From positions 1 through 54,742 of the forward strand of contig JABANP010000358.1 in the NCBI GenBank assembly GCA_013115135.1: 54,742 nucleotides of DNA. Direction: 5' to 3'. The stretch is from Perkinsus olseni. Lineage: Eukaryota; Perkinsozoa; Perkinsida; Perkinsidae. Made by a program: the position numbers and the translations under genes. Positions 34,330 through 44,917 of this stretch are shown in pieces (position 1 is the stretch's first letter; each line of letters opens with the position of its first letter). The notes beneath the pieces are model-generated. The model did no database searches. It was not told the DNA's origin and was given only the letters and a program-made list of their open reading frames with translations.

Positions 34330-34400
34330 CTGGAATGGTCTAGTTGGTTATGACGACTGCCTAACACGCAGTAGGTCCCGAGTTCGACTCTCGGTTCCAG
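34330..34400 (+). tRNA. tRNA-Val (AAC), unit 3
   Basis: Consensus copy with all four arms paired; anticodon AAC. Confidence 0.9.
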
Positions 34401-34467
34401 TAAATTCCTGGTGACTCTCTGAAGCTGAGTGAGTCGCGAGACTTCTAATCGACCGTCACTTCATTGG

Positions 34468-34538
34468 GCACCGTTGGTCTAATGGTTAGGATATCTGCCT
34501 TCCAAGCAGATGGTCCGGGTTCAATTCCCGGACGGTGC
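34468..34538 (+). tRNA. tRNA-Gly (TCC), unit 3
   Basis: Consensus copy with all arms paired; anticodon TCC. Confidence 0.9.
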
Positions 34539-34616
34539 ATAAGCGTCAGCTGAACATACACTCGAACTATTAGCAACAACCTCCTTACGGGTGCCAAAAG
34601 CATATTATACCGTCAA

Positions 34617-34688
34617 AGCAGCTTGGCGCAGTGGATAGCGTGTTGGTCTCATAACCCAAAGATCCCTTGATCGAAACAAGGAGCTGCT
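34617..34688 (+). tRNA. Initiator tRNA-Met (CAT), unit 4
   Basis: The anticodon stem is TTGGT/CCCAA, losing one of the three initiator G-C pairs. The rest matches. Confidence 0.72.
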
Positions 34689-34743
34689 AGTCATTCATTC
34701 GCCAGAAAAGGAGAACAGAAATATAAGTACAGACTATATCTTG

Positions 34744-34822
34744 CCAGCTGTGGGATTCGAACCCACGAGGATCTCTCCACCAGAACTTGAGTCTGACGCC
34801 TTAGACCACTCGGCCAAACTGA
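34744..34822 (-). tRNA. tRNA-Leu (CAA), unit 4
   Basis: Anticodon CAA. The last acceptor base is changed (ends CTGG instead of CTGA) and one base pair near the D arm is altered. Confidence 0.75.
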
Positions 34823-35116
34823 CCCGTCTCAGCAAGTGTAAAACGGACGCGACGCCGACCCTGAAGATCTTGAGCTCCTCCAACGAAAGAGAATCATTCG
34901 CTCGCGGAGGCAATTGCCAACTTACTCAGAGAGCGTATTGCAAATTGAGGTCCTACAAAATTTTCTCTTCAAAGCGTAGACCGTAGCGATCGGCGTGCCT
35001 CTATAAAATCAGGCGTGTCGCTTGGGGTGACACATCCGGCGCTAAGCTAGAGCACATTGCGTGCGAAAGAACACTAGCAGCGCGATTTCGGGGTAGAGAT
35101 GATTCAGCTCCTGTAG

Positions 35117-35187
35117 CTGGAATGGTCTAGTTGGTTATGACGACTGCCTAACACGCAGTAGGTCCCGAGTTCGACTCTCGTTTCCAG
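35117..35187 (+). tRNA. tRNA-Val (AAC), unit 4
   Basis: Anticodon AAC and all stems are present; CGTTTCCAG at the 3' end gives one changed pair. Its first 11 bases form the inner edge of the left palindrome arm. Confidence 0.82.
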
Positions 35188-35572
35188 TAAATTCCTGGTG
35201 ACTCTCTGAAGCTGAGTGAGTCGCGAGACTTCTAATCTACCGTCACTTCATTGGGCACCGTTGGTCCGACCATTCCAGCTACAGGAGCTGAATCATCTCT
35301 ACCCCGAAATCGCGCTGCTAGTGTTCTTTCGCACGCAATGTGCTCTAGCTTAGCGCCGGATGTGTCACCCCAAGCGACACGCCTGATTTTATAGAGGCAC
35401 GCCGATCGCTACGGTCTACGTTTTGAAGAGAAAATTTTGTAGGACCTCAATTCGCAATACGCTCTCTGAGTAAGTTGGCAATTGCCTCCGCGAGCAAATG
35501 ATTCTCTTTCGTTGGAGGAGCTCGAGATCTTCAGGGTCGGCGTCGCGTCCGTTTTACACTTGCTGAGACGGG

Positions 35573-35651
35573 TCAGTTTGGCCGAGTGGTCTAAGGCGCC
35601 AGACTCAACTTCTGGTGGAGAGATCCTCGTGGGTTCAAATTCCACAGCTGA
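35573..35651 (+). tRNA. tRNA-Leu (CAA), inverted copy in palindrome 1
   Basis: Anticodon loop CTCAACT. T-loop TTCAAAT is changed from TTCGAAT at a normally conserved position. Confidence 0.75.
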
Positions 35652-35706
35652 CAAGTAATAGTCTGTACTTATATTTCTGTTCTCCTTTTCTGGCGAAAGA
35701 ATGACT

Positions 35707-35778
35707 AGCAGCTCCTTGTTTCGATCAAGGGACCTTTGGGTTATGAGCCCAACACGCTATCCACTGCGCCAAGCTGCT
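35707..35778 (-). tRNA. Initiator tRNA-Met (CAT), inverted copy in palindrome 1
   Basis: Consensus initiator copy on the minus strand with all stems paired. Confidence 0.87.
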
Positions 35779-35856
35779 TTGACGGTATAATATGCTTTTG
35801 GCACCCGTAAGGAGGTTGTTGCTAATAGTTCGAGTGTATGTTCAGCTGACGCCTAT

Positions 35857-35922
35857 GCACCGTCCGGGAATTGAACCCGGACTATCTGCTTGGAAGGTAG
35901 ATATCCTAACCATTAGACCAAT
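35857..35922 (-). pseudogene. tRNA-Gly (TCC), 5'-truncated
   Basis: The 3' acceptor, T arm and anticodon arm are present, but the homology stops in the D-arm/5' acceptor at the edge of the palindrome, and the anticodon stem has a mismatch. It should not fold fully. Confidence 0.8.
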
Positions 35923-36201
35923 GCTGCTTCGGACCTCTGTCACCCAAAATTTTTACCCGGGTTCGACAATGACCCAGGTTCGACGAAAAGAAGGGCGAAT
36001 TTTTTCTTGTTTTTGAAGGCTGTGGTCTGCTTTTTTCGGCGCTTTTGGGCCTTTCTACTCTGCCCTGCTCTGTTCCTCTGCGTTCCTTTGCCTTGCGTTG
36101 GTTATATTTTCCTGTTTTGCTGAACTGCGCGCTTCGAACCAGGGTCAAGGTTGCCTCTGGTCGTGGTTCTACCCCGTCTCCCGCAGCTTCCTGCCTCTTC
36201 T

Positions 36202-39200
36202 ATGCCGAAAGGTAAGCTCACTCGAGCTCAAGCTAAGAAGGAGTATGCGACCCTTATCTCCGCGTGGGAGAGGGGTGAAAACCCGCCGCTCGGTCGCAGC
36301 GGTAGGCTCCCGGAAGAAGTCTCTAAAATCAAAGAGGAGATTCTCGCCAAGAGAAAAGCGACAGCTAAGCAGTGGTTCAAGCCGAAACCCAAAGCATCGA
36401 GTAGCGCAACATGATCATCGCGACTATGATATCAGATTTGAGAATTCAGGTGTAGCCTCCACTATCGTCAACACCACCGATCAGGAAAAAGCTCGTTCGA
36501 GCTCCAGCAAGAGTCCCCCATGCGACTCCCAAAAGAGTGGGCAGAGTGATGCTCTTAATCAGTGTAAGAAGCTCTCATCCTGAGTTCCGGAGATAAGAAA
36601 AAGAAAAGTTACATCTGTTTCATTACTGCCAGGCAGGTACTGAAGAAACTGGTACTAGTACTACAGACCGCTCGCCGCCCCGTCACCGAACGGATCAACA
36701 GACGGCTAAGCCATGGCTAAATCCTCCGAAAACTCTATCGGAAGCCTTGAGCTTAACTGGAGCATCATCTACGGCCAACGATACCCAAGCACTATGGATT
36801 TACACTCCTTCCTCCGTAGAGGAGGCAGCCCGAGGTCCACCATCCGCGCTGATAAGCAGCCTCAATGCACGAGAGCTCTATCTGTGGCTGCCATCAGGAG
36901 GACGGTGTGTGCGCTGCGCAAATTGCAACATCGTACCGAAGGAGCTTGCGACTCCCAAATATGCCTTCACCGAGTATGGATGGCCCGCACAAATAGTTAC
37001 TTCGAAGATCAGGTGCCGTTCGTGCGAAACGGTGTTCCTCGGAACTGATCCCATCTACTTGAAAAGCCTCCCGACGGCTGTATCCTCTGCGATAAACACT
37101 CGCTTCATCATAGGACGGCAGACTGCCGTGGCTACAAGCCTGGTTCAAAGAATACGTGTTGGGAGCTTAGTGCGACGTGAAGTCGAAAGCTACGCTGCCT
37201 TGACTGAGCAGCAACTTCAGAGACGACGATTGGTGTTTGCGACAGAAAAGCGAAGGCATAAAAGTGGATTGCTGAAATTCACGAACCCTGGAAGTGCTTC
37301 GGACTTCGACACATCTCCCGTGGATGCCATTCCGTCTCCCAGTAGAAAGCTCACAGACGCAGTACTCCAATGGGCTTTCATTCGGGACTACACGGCGCAC
37401 AAAGACAGTTTATTGCGAGAGATAAGCAGCTATCGGGTCAGCCATGTGATATCGCTGGATCATAGCCGCAAGATCGCGAAAAGGATAGAAGGCAATAAGA
37501 ATGGCCAGCTTTGCAGCATACTAGCCGATCACGGGCAGATACTGAATGTTGTAGCGACGAACTCGACTAGCACCGGGGAGCTCGAGGGTGCATTACGGCA
37601 GCTGAAAGGACGAGTAGAGGATGGTGTCATCGTTTTTGTGGATCGCGATTGTTGTGGCTCAGCTGGATCGAACCTCAGAACTATGATACAATCGGCCGTA
37701 GGGGCCAAAATATCCCTCAAATTAGATGGCCTACATGGCCTTTTTAGGCTAATCAGAGCTTCAAACAATAATCATCCCCGCTATCCTCTGTTCGCACAGA
37801 AGTTGGGATCGGCAATGTATGCTAAGAACCGAGGCGACGTGGAGGCTCTGAGGGCTCGCAAGGCACAGTCAAGTGGGCCGAATAAAGTGACGAGTGAGGA
37901 TATCCGGCAAGCAGTCCGACGAGTTATTCCACCAGCAGACATACTCCTTGACAGGCTTGAGGCAGTTATTCGCTGCTTCTGGGAGCTCGACGCGGACTCC
38001 CGCTCTCTGGGTGATGAGGCGACTCAATTCGATGAACAGGGTAGACCATTGATAGGAACCGTCGGTGTACCCTTGCTAGGGAGTGAGTTTTGGGGTGCGT
38101 GGCGAGATCTCCGAGAACATGTTCTAGCGGGGTGTCTGTCGGACGAGAGTGTGATGTATAGACGCCAAGCTACAGGCGAACTTCGATCTCTCCGAGGTTC
38201 ATCAAAAAATGAATCTCGGCATAGTGCTTGGCTCAGGGATTTCGGGTCGATCACGAGAATGAATCCTCACGTTTTCACGGCTCGACTGCTCTGGCGTTCC
38301 GTTTTTGCGAATCGAAGACTGAATATTTCTGTGACTGGTTCTGACCAATTACCGATACCGCTAGCTGCGGATGAGTGCTGCTCTGAAGACTACCAATCAG
38401 CTGCTGTGTTGGACAATGGTTCCACAGTTGTCACGTTCGGGGCCGATTATTTGAAAGAACTCGATGAAGCTGCGTACCAGCGCGCTTACGAAGAGTTTCT
38501 AGGGCAGGAGGACTCGGAAGGGGACGGCGAGGACTCGAAAAGGGCAGCAGACGGGGAAGAAGATGGCACTACAGTGGCATCATCCTGGGAGCAACTGGTT
38601 CTCCAGGGGATCAACGAGGATTCAGAAACGGAAGATGATTCCGAGGAGAAGAGTGGAGGGGAGAGGCGTGACGACGAATTCCAAGAAGTGGTGGGTCAGG
38701 CCAAGAAAAAGAGAAGATTCGCGAGGCTTAAGGGCTTCAGCGCAACCCAGAGTGTGGTGAGGTTAAGCAAGTGGACAGAGCTGGTAAAAGGTACCATCCG
38801 GGACATAGCTTCGAAGAATCCGCGTGGGACGGCTGATGAAATCCTAGTCGCCTACAGGAAAATGGTACTCGACGAGATCTCTACTGCACTGGAAAAGGGG
38901 TGCACCCCGATGCCGTTCTTCCATATATGTATCGACGATATTAAAACTTATCTGAAGATGTTGCACAATGCCCGAGCTATGGCACCTCAGACGGTCCGAG
39001 GGGCCGAACAACTCAGCTTCGTCGATCGTGAGTTGGAAAAAACGGCCGGAATATCATTCCCCGAGGCTCGTGATTCTCAAGTTATCAACCGCGGCAGTGC
39101 TCCGGGGCTCGGCCCAGACCCAATCACGACCCAGGACATCATCGTTGACTGGGAAGGGTGCAATCGTACCAAAGTGAGAAGGGCCAAGCGTGGTCTCCCA

Positions 39201-39896
39201 CGCCAGCAAGTGGTTGCTGGAGGTGGCTCCTCATCGTCTGCTCATTGTGGCAATGATACGGTCCAAGCGCATGATCCAACGGACCAGAACGCGCAAGACC
39301 AAGTAAGTCGAGAGGGTGTGAACGACGAAGAACCACCAAAGAAGAGAGCTCGTTTACACAATCCCATCTGTCCGCACTGCAAGAAGCCTAGAGCACGGGG
39401 ACTCAACGATCACATCTTCGACGACGGTTCCACGTACGGCAGATGTCCGGAAGCGAAACTAAGTGACCCCGCAAAAATTGCGGTCAATAAAAGAGCTGAG
39501 GCTCAGAAAGGTAACTTCGAGATCGTGACGGATAAAAGGCCAGCTTCTTACAAGAAGAAGTCAGGGAAGTTATCGGAAGAGCCGGGAGAAAGCAAGCAAG
39601 TCAAACAGAAGAACTGTAGCATCTGCGGATTCCCCCAGAGCAGTGAGGTCGTTTTGGCTCACAAGTACGACGACGGCGTGCGAGTAAGTCATGAAAGATT
39701 GACACGTTCCGATGGGTCGCTGGTTTGGTATTGCCCGGTCGGACAAAACCTCAGCATAAGCGAGGTTGAGGAATTACGTCGGGAAAAGGATTCGAGGAGG
39801 AAAGCCCGATGCGAGAAGAAGAACCAATGGAAACGCGACGACTATAAGAGAAAGAAGCAAAATGCAGCAAATGCCACCAAGGCCGGTACAGCATGA
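36202..39896 (+). CDS. DUF6729/'VDRDCC'-type DDE-like transposase
   Basis: An N-terminal exon starts at ATG 36,202 ('MPKGKLTRAQAKKEYATLI') and is open to 36,414. The main open frame runs from 36,597 to the stop at 39,896, with an unresolved intron between. The main part has, in order: a Cys pair region (CVRCANC ... CRSC) and a long helical region. Then comes an RNase H-like core with 'HVISLDHSRKIAKRI', 'VIVFVDRDCCG' and 'LKLDGLHGLFRL', followed by an acidic spacer. Two C-terminal Cys-x2-Cys ribbons follow ('CPHC', 'CSICG ... WYCPVG'). The VDRDCC and LD-x-H patterns are those I associate with DUF6729-linked transposon proteins of fish, corals and fungi. The Asp residues are candidate catalytic ligands. 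A deleted relative lies at 42,166-42,970 on the other strand. Confidence 0.68.
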
Positions 39897-40432
39897 AATA
39901 CGATGTTAAACCGTGTATCAAGGTTGCCGTGAGTTCAGTTTCTTGGTTCGGAGTTCGAGCATGGAAACTGTTGATCGAGTTCACATCGATCACCTGTACT
40001 AGCGCTGACATCTTGTGCGGGAAGGCCTTTCCCCACATCGTCGCCGATGCGTCTCATGTGTAGTTCCTCACTAGTTTAGAATGCGCAACACCTCCACTAG
40101 CCGGAATCGTTTTCCCAATTTGGGTAGTCAGCAGCAATCACGTCAAGGATCATGGACCAAAGAAAGAAGGAGAAGGCCGCTATTGCAATGTGTTTTTGTT
40201 GTTTTGTGTTTCAGATAATGTCTTCAGAAGAGCACCAGTCTCGTAATGTCGTACAACAGCATCATACTCCACTTCCCCAGGCCCTAAGGAATAAGACACT
40301 CACTGAATACCAATAGGGACTTATAATCTGGTTTTTGGGCGACTTTGAGGCCGAGTTTTATCCCCCCTCTGCGACTTTTTCGCGCCTTCGGCGCGACCCT
40401 TTTCCCCCCTCATTTACGCGGATTTTCCCCCG
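39897..40432. other. 3' flank of the transposase gene
   Basis: No gene is seen. The last 60 bases (40,370-40,432) are C/T-rich with repeated TTTTCCCCC. An inverted, diverged counterpart (GGGGGAAAA) lies at 41,815-41,880 on the other side of palindrome 2. This suggests a shared element end. Confidence 0.5.
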
Positions 40433-40509
40433 TAGGCGTCAGCTGAACATACACTCGAACTATTAGCAACAACCTCCTTACGGGTGCCAAAAGCATATTA
40501 CACCGTCAA

Positions 40510-40581
40510 AGCAGCTTGGCGCAGTGGATAGCGTGTTGGGCTCATAACCCAAAGATCCCTTGATCGAAACAAGGAGCTGCT
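40510..40581 (+). tRNA. Initiator tRNA-Met (CAT), left arm of palindrome 2
   Basis: All stems paired; carries the AAAGATCCC variant shared with its inverted partner. Confidence 0.85.
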
Positions 40582-40636
40582 AGTCATTCTTTCGCCAGAA
40601 AAGGAGAACAGAAATATAAGTACAGACTATTACTTG

Positions 40637-40682
40637 TCAGCTGTGGGATTCGAACCCACGAGGATCTTTCCACCAGAACTTG

Positions 40683-40714
<32 letters not shown>

Positions 40715-40715
40715 A
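40637..40715 (-). tRNA. tRNA-Leu (CAA), left arm of palindrome 2
   Basis: Anticodon loop ATTCAAG still gives CAA; variable arm GGAAAGATCC. Confidence 0.83.
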
Positions 40716-41009
40716 CCCGTCTCAGCAAGTGTAAAACGGACGCGACGCCGACCCTGAAGATCTTGAGCTCCTCCAACGAAAGAGAATCATTCGCTCGCGG
40801 AGGCAATTGCCAACTTACTCAGAGAGCGTATTGCAAATTGAGGTCCTACAAAATTTTCTCTTCAAAGCGTAGACCGTAGCGATCGGCGTGCCTCTATAAA
40901 ATCAGGCGTGTCGCTTGGGGTGACACATCCGGCGCTAAGCTAGAGCACATTGCGTGCGAAAGAACACTAGCAGCGCGATTTCGGGGTAGAGATGATTCAG
41001 CTCCTGTAG

Positions 41010-41080
41010 CTGGAATGGTCTAGTTGGTTATGACGACTGCCTAACACGCAGTAGGTCCCGAGTTCGACTCTCGTTTCCAG
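41010..41080 (+). tRNA. tRNA-Val (AAC), palindrome 2
   Basis: Anticodon AAC; same CGTTTCCAG change as the copy at 35,117. Confidence 0.82.
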
Positions 41081-41465
41081 TAAATTCCTGGTGACTCTCT
41101 GAAGCTGAGTGAGTCGCGAGACTTCTAATCTACCGTCACTTCATTGGGCACCGTTGGTCCGACCATTCCAGCTACAGGAGCTGAATCATCTCTACCCCGA
41201 AATCGCGCTGCTAGTGTTCTTTCGCACGCAATGTGCTCTAGCTTAGCGCCGGATGTGTCACCCCAAGCGACACGCCTGATTTTATAGAGGCACGCCGATC
41301 GCTACGGTCTACGCTTTGAAGAGAAAATTTTGTAGGACCTCAATTTGCAATACGCTCTCTGAGCAAGTTGGCAATTGCCTCCGCGAGCAAATGATTCTCT
41401 TTCGTTGGAGGAGCTCAAGATCTTCAGGGTCGGCGTCGCGTCCGTTTTACACTTGCTGAGACGGG

Positions 41466-41466
41466 T

Positions 41467-41498
<32 letters not shown>

Positions 41499-41544
41499 CA
41501 AGTTCTGGTGGAAAGATCCTCGTGGGTTCGAATCCCACAGCTGA
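41466..41544 (+). tRNA. tRNA-Leu (CAA), right arm of palindrome 2
   Basis: Exact inverted match of the copy at 40,637, including ATTCAAG and GGAAAG. Confidence 0.83.
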
Positions 41545-41599
41545 CAAGTAATAGTCTGTACTTATATTTCTGTTCTCCTTTTCTGGCGAAAGAATGACT

Positions 41600-41671
41600 A
41601 GCAGCTCCTTGTTTCGATCAAGGGATCTTTGGGTTATGAGCCCAACACGCTATCCACTGCGCCAAGCTGCT
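41600..41671 (-). tRNA. Initiator tRNA-Met (CAT), right arm of palindrome 2
   Basis: Inverted match of the copy at 40,510, all stems paired. Confidence 0.85.
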
Positions 41672-41749
41672 TTGACGGTGTAATATGCTTTTGGCACCCG
41701 TAAGGAGGTTGTTGCTAATAGTTCGAGTGTATGTTCAGCTGACGCCTAT

Positions 41750-41814
41750 GCACCGTCCGGGAATTGAACCCGGACTATCTGCTTGGAAGGTAGATATCCT
41801 AACCATTAGACCAA
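41750..41814 (-). pseudogene. tRNA-Gly (TCC), 5'-truncated
   Basis: Same truncation point (GACCAA) as the copy at 35,857, followed by G/A-rich sequence instead of the 5' acceptor strand. Confidence 0.8.
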
Positions 41815-42165
41815 GGCTGGGGGGAAAATAGAGGGAAGGAAAGGGGGAAAAGAGAGGGAAAAAGGGGGAAAAGGGGGAAAAGGTTGAAAAGAAAGAAAAG
41901 GAGAGGAAAGGACCAAGAATTGACCTACCACATGACCTAAATCTGTCTCAATTTACCACTTCGTTCAACGCAACGACCTCTAGCTTATTATAGAAATCTA
42001 CAATCAGAGTTTAAGCCGTCTGGTATCGCTCAGCAGCTGCTCTTCCATGGTGCTTCATTAGGATGCATGCTTCAATTTCCCGAGACACCAATGTTTGAGC
42101 TCTAGGCGTTCTCCTGTTCCTCTGAGATGACAAATCAAAGTCAACCAATGATGACGAATGAGGTT

Positions 42166-42970
42166 TTACCACTTACCTCTGTATCTCTTCCTCTTATATT
42201 CATTCTTTTTCCTCTGCTGCTCCTGCCGCCGGTTCTCCTTGAGAGCTCTCAGCTCCTCCAGCTCTCCAGTGCCGATGTTTTCGCCAACCGGGCAGTACCA
42301 TACGGAATGCTTGTCCTTGTCGTAGAACCTCTCATGACTGACCATATAGATATCAGAACCCATTTCTCTGAGATCGGCCGTGATAGGCAACCCGCAGATG
42401 GAACATTTTCGGCCTTTGCCGCGGACGTTTCCCACAATCACCCGCTTAGCACGCTCGTTCATAGAGCTCCTTGAGAGTCTTCGGGGTCTTTTGATACAGA
42501 GGAACCCTCTTGACGAAAGATGACTGGAAGAGAATTCGGTCCAACTCGTCAATAAATTAGAAGGAACTACCGGTCGTACTTCCGTAGGGCCGCGTGAGAG
42601 AGAGTGAACCCGCTGCATCCTCCTCAGCCTTCTCTTCCTGAATCCCAATATGAGCGTGGGAGCATCCAGGAATCGTCGGTGTACCTTCGCTGAGGGCACA
42701 GCCTCGACATCAGTGGAGATTTTTTAGGAGCGAACCACCTTCGGGCTCTTTTGGCGGCGGATGCAGTGTGCTTCGAACGTAACTCCTCTCGTATCTTTAT
42801 GAGCTCTTGAGGCAGACTCCCAGGTCTACCCGCGTCTGTATCAAAATCACCAGCCTCCCAACGAGATATCATGTGGCCGTACCTAATTTAAAAGCGTTCC
42901 TGGTCTCGTCCGTCTCAGAGGTCTTCTACTTTTGGCGTATCTGCACTTCGGACAGTTTTCCCTTCGGCAT
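42166..42970 (-). pseudogene. Internally deleted relative of the DUF6729-type transposase
   Basis: Reading the minus strand, 42,970 gives 'MPKGKL', then after a stop and frame change a segment like the N-terminal exon of the 36.2-kb gene ('GRPGSLPQELIKIREEL', 'RWFAPKKSP'). It jumps directly to the C-terminal ribbon ('CSICGLP', 'VSHERFYDKD', 'WYCPVGENIG') and a basic tail. The whole RNase H-like core (about 3 kb) is missing. It is in opposite orientation to the full copy, with palindrome 2 between them. Confidence 0.8.
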
Positions 42971-43220
42971 TGAGGCAGACCAAGGACTAAGAAGCTAGTT
43001 TGAAGATTCAGCGACTCAGATTTCGCACTTGACGCAACTGCACGAAAGTTGCAAGAACAGCGCGTTTCGTACACAGGTTTAACTGATCGTACCTAGGTGT
43101 AAACGCCAACAAACCCCAGGACGAAAGACGCAATCGGCCAATACTCATCACTGGAGAACGCTGCTATATCAGAAGCAAGCCAAGGCTACGTGGCTGCAGG
43201 GGAGGGAGTCCAAAAAACGA

Positions 43221-43239
43221 GACCACCCGGCCAAACTGA
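43221..43239 (-). pseudogene. tRNA-Leu 5' fragment
   Basis: Only the first 19 bases of a tRNA-Leu remain where the array resumes after the deleted transposon. Confidence 0.75.
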
Positions 43240-43533
43240 CCCGTCTCAGCAAGTGTAAAACGGACGCGACGCCGACCCTGAAGATCTTGAGCTCCTCCAA
43301 CGAAAGAGAATCATTTGCTCGCGGAGGCAATTGCCAACTTGCTCAGAGAGCGTATTGCAAATTGAGGTCCTACAAAATTTTCTCTTCAAAGCGTAGACCG
43401 TAGCGATCGGCGTGCCTCTATAAAATCAGGCGTGTCGCTTGGGGTGACACATCCGGCGCTAAGCTAGAGCACATTGCGTGCGAAAGAACACTAGCAGCGC
43501 GATTTCGGGGTAGAGATGATTCAGCTCCTGTAG

Positions 43534-43604
43534 CTGGAATGGTCTAGTTGGTTATGACGAGTGCCTAATACGCAGTAGGTCCCGAGTTCGACTCTCGGTT
43601 ACAG
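43534..43604 (+). tRNA. tRNA-Val-like with anticodon AAT
   Basis: The body is tRNA-Val, but the anticodon loop is CTAATAC, giving AAT (Ile) instead of AAC. The anticodon stem and acceptor (GTTACAG) have mismatches. Either a decaying copy or an anticodon-shift variant. Confidence 0.6.
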
Positions 43605-43671
43605 TAAATTTCTGGTGACTCTCTGAAGCTGAGTGAGTCGCGAGACTTCTAATCTACCGTCACCTGATTGG

Positions 43672-43742
43672 GCATCGTTGGTCTAATGGTTAGGATATCT
43701 GCCTTCCAAGCAGATGGTCCGGGTACAATTCTCGGACAGTGC
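43672..43742 (+). tRNA. tRNA-Gly (TCC), degenerate
   Basis: Anticodon TCC is kept; acceptor GCATCGT against ACAGTGC and an altered T arm (GGTACAATTCTC) reduce pairing. Confidence 0.6.
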
Positions 43743-43820
43743 ATAATCGTCAGCTGAACATACACTCGAACTATTAGCAACAACCTCCTTACGGGTGCCA
43801 AAAGCATATTATACCGTCAA

Positions 43821-43892
43821 AGCAGCTTGGCGCAGTGGATAGCGTGTTGGGCTCATAACCCAAAGGTCCCTTGATCGAAACAAGGAGCTGCT
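43821..43892 (+). tRNA. Initiator tRNA-Met (CAT)
   Basis: Consensus copy with all stems paired and the ATCGAAA T-loop. Confidence 0.9.
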
Positions 43893-43947
43893 AGTCATTC
43901 CTTCGCCAGAAAAGGAGAACAGAAGTATAAGTACAGACTATTACTTG

Positions 43948-44026
43948 TCAGCTGTGGGATTCGAACCCTCGAGGATCTCTTCACCAGAATTTGAGTCTGG
44001 CGCCTTAGACCACTCGGCCAAACTGA
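43948..44026 (-). tRNA. tRNA-Leu (CAA)
   Basis: Anticodon loop CTCAAAT (CAA). One mismatch in the T stem (GAGGG against CCCAC). Confidence 0.78.
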
Positions 44027-44320
44027 CCCGTCTCAGCAAGTGTAAAACGGACGCGACGCCGACCCTGAAGATCTCGAGCTCCTCCAACGAAAGAGAATCA
44101 TTTGCTCGCGGAGGCAATTGCCAACTTACTCAGAGAGCGTATTGCGAATTGAGGTCCTACAAAATTTTCTCTTCAAAGCGTAGACCGTAGCGATCGGCGT
44201 GCCTCTATAAAATCAGGCGTGTCGCTTGGGGTGACACATCCGGCGCTAAGCTAGAGCACATTGCGTGCGAAAGAACACTAGCAGCGCGATTTCGGGGTAG
44301 AGATGATTCAGCTCCTGTAG

Positions 44321-44392
44321 CTGGAATGGTCTAGTAGGTTATGACGACTGCCTAACACGCAGTAGGTCCCGAGTTTCGACTCTCGGTTCCAG
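44321..44392 (+). tRNA. tRNA-Val (AAC) with 1-nt insertion
   Basis: Anticodon AAC; one extra T in the T-loop (GAGTTTCGACT) makes it 72 nt, and the D-loop has GTAGG for GTTGG. Confidence 0.68.
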
Positions 44393-44459
44393 TAAATTTC
44401 TGGTGACTCTCTGAAGCTGAGTGAGTCGCGAGACTTCTAATCTACCGTCACTTCATTGG

Positions 44460-44530
44460 GCACTGTTGGTCTAATGGTTAGGATATCTGCCTTTCGAGCA
44501 GATGGTCCGGGTTCAATTTCCGGACGGTGC
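44460..44530 (+). tRNA. tRNA-Gly-like with anticodon TTC
   Basis: The body is tRNA-Gly, but the anticodon loop is CTTTCGA, giving TTC (Glu) instead of TCC. The anticodon stem TCTGC/GCAGA is intact; the acceptor has one wobble. Confidence 0.65.
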
Positions 44531-44608
44531 ATAGGCGTCAGCTGAACATACACTCGAACTATTAGCAACAACCTCCTTACGGGTGCCAAAAGCATATTAT
44601 ACCGTTAA

Positions 44609-44680
44609 AGCAGCTTGGCGCAGTGGATAGCGTGTTGGGCTCATAACCCGAAGGTCCCTTGATCGAAACAAGGAGCTGCT
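44609..44680 (+). tRNA. Initiator tRNA-Met (CAT)
   Basis: Anticodon stem TTGGG/CCCGA has one wobble; otherwise consensus. Confidence 0.82.
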
Positions 44681-44735
44681 AGTCATACTTTCGCCAGAAA
44701 AGGAGAACAGAAATATAAGTACAGACTATTACTTG

Positions 44736-44814
44736 TCAGCTGTGGGATTCGAACCCACGAGGATCTCTCCACCAGAACTTGAGTCTGGCGCCTTAGACCA
44801 CTCGGCCAAACTGA
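44736..44814 (-). tRNA. tRNA-Leu (CAA)
   Basis: Consensus copy. The repeat unit is broken 103 bp downstream by the retrotransposon insertion at 44,918. Confidence 0.9.
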
Positions 44815-44917
44815 CCCGTCTCAGCAAGTGTAAAACGGGCGCGACGCCGACCCTGAAGATCTCGAGCTCCTCCAACGAAAGAGAATCATTTGCTCGCGGA
44901 GGCAATTGCCAACTTAC

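Larger units (their letters stand above)
34478..35928. repeat. Palindrome 1 of the tRNA unit (about 650-bp arms, 140-bp spacer)
   Basis: The left arm ends at 35,127 inside tRNA-Val, and the right arm begins at 35,268 with the reverse complement of the same bases. The spacer 35,128-35,267 holds the rest of tRNA-Val and the first 12 bases of a tRNA-Gly (35,255-35,266). The right arm carries inverted Leu and Met genes and a truncated Gly. Homology stops at about 35,928 at GACCAA. Confidence 0.9.
40433..41814. repeat. Palindrome 2 of the tRNA unit
   Basis: The left arm runs 40,433-41,020 and the right arm 41,161-41,814, with a 140-bp spacer identical in layout to palindrome 1, including the same GGTC/CGACC junction. 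The two arms share private variants: GATCCC in the Met T arm, an ATTCAAG anticodon loop and GGAAAG variable arm in Leu. They are therefore nearly identical to each other. Confidence 0.9.

Noticed and set aside
36098..36583. 161-residue plus-strand frame overlapping the first exon of the transposase
   Set aside because: It runs out of frame over the 'MPKGKLTRAQAKK' exon, which is independently supported by the deleted relative at 42,970; only its 3' part might be a real exon.
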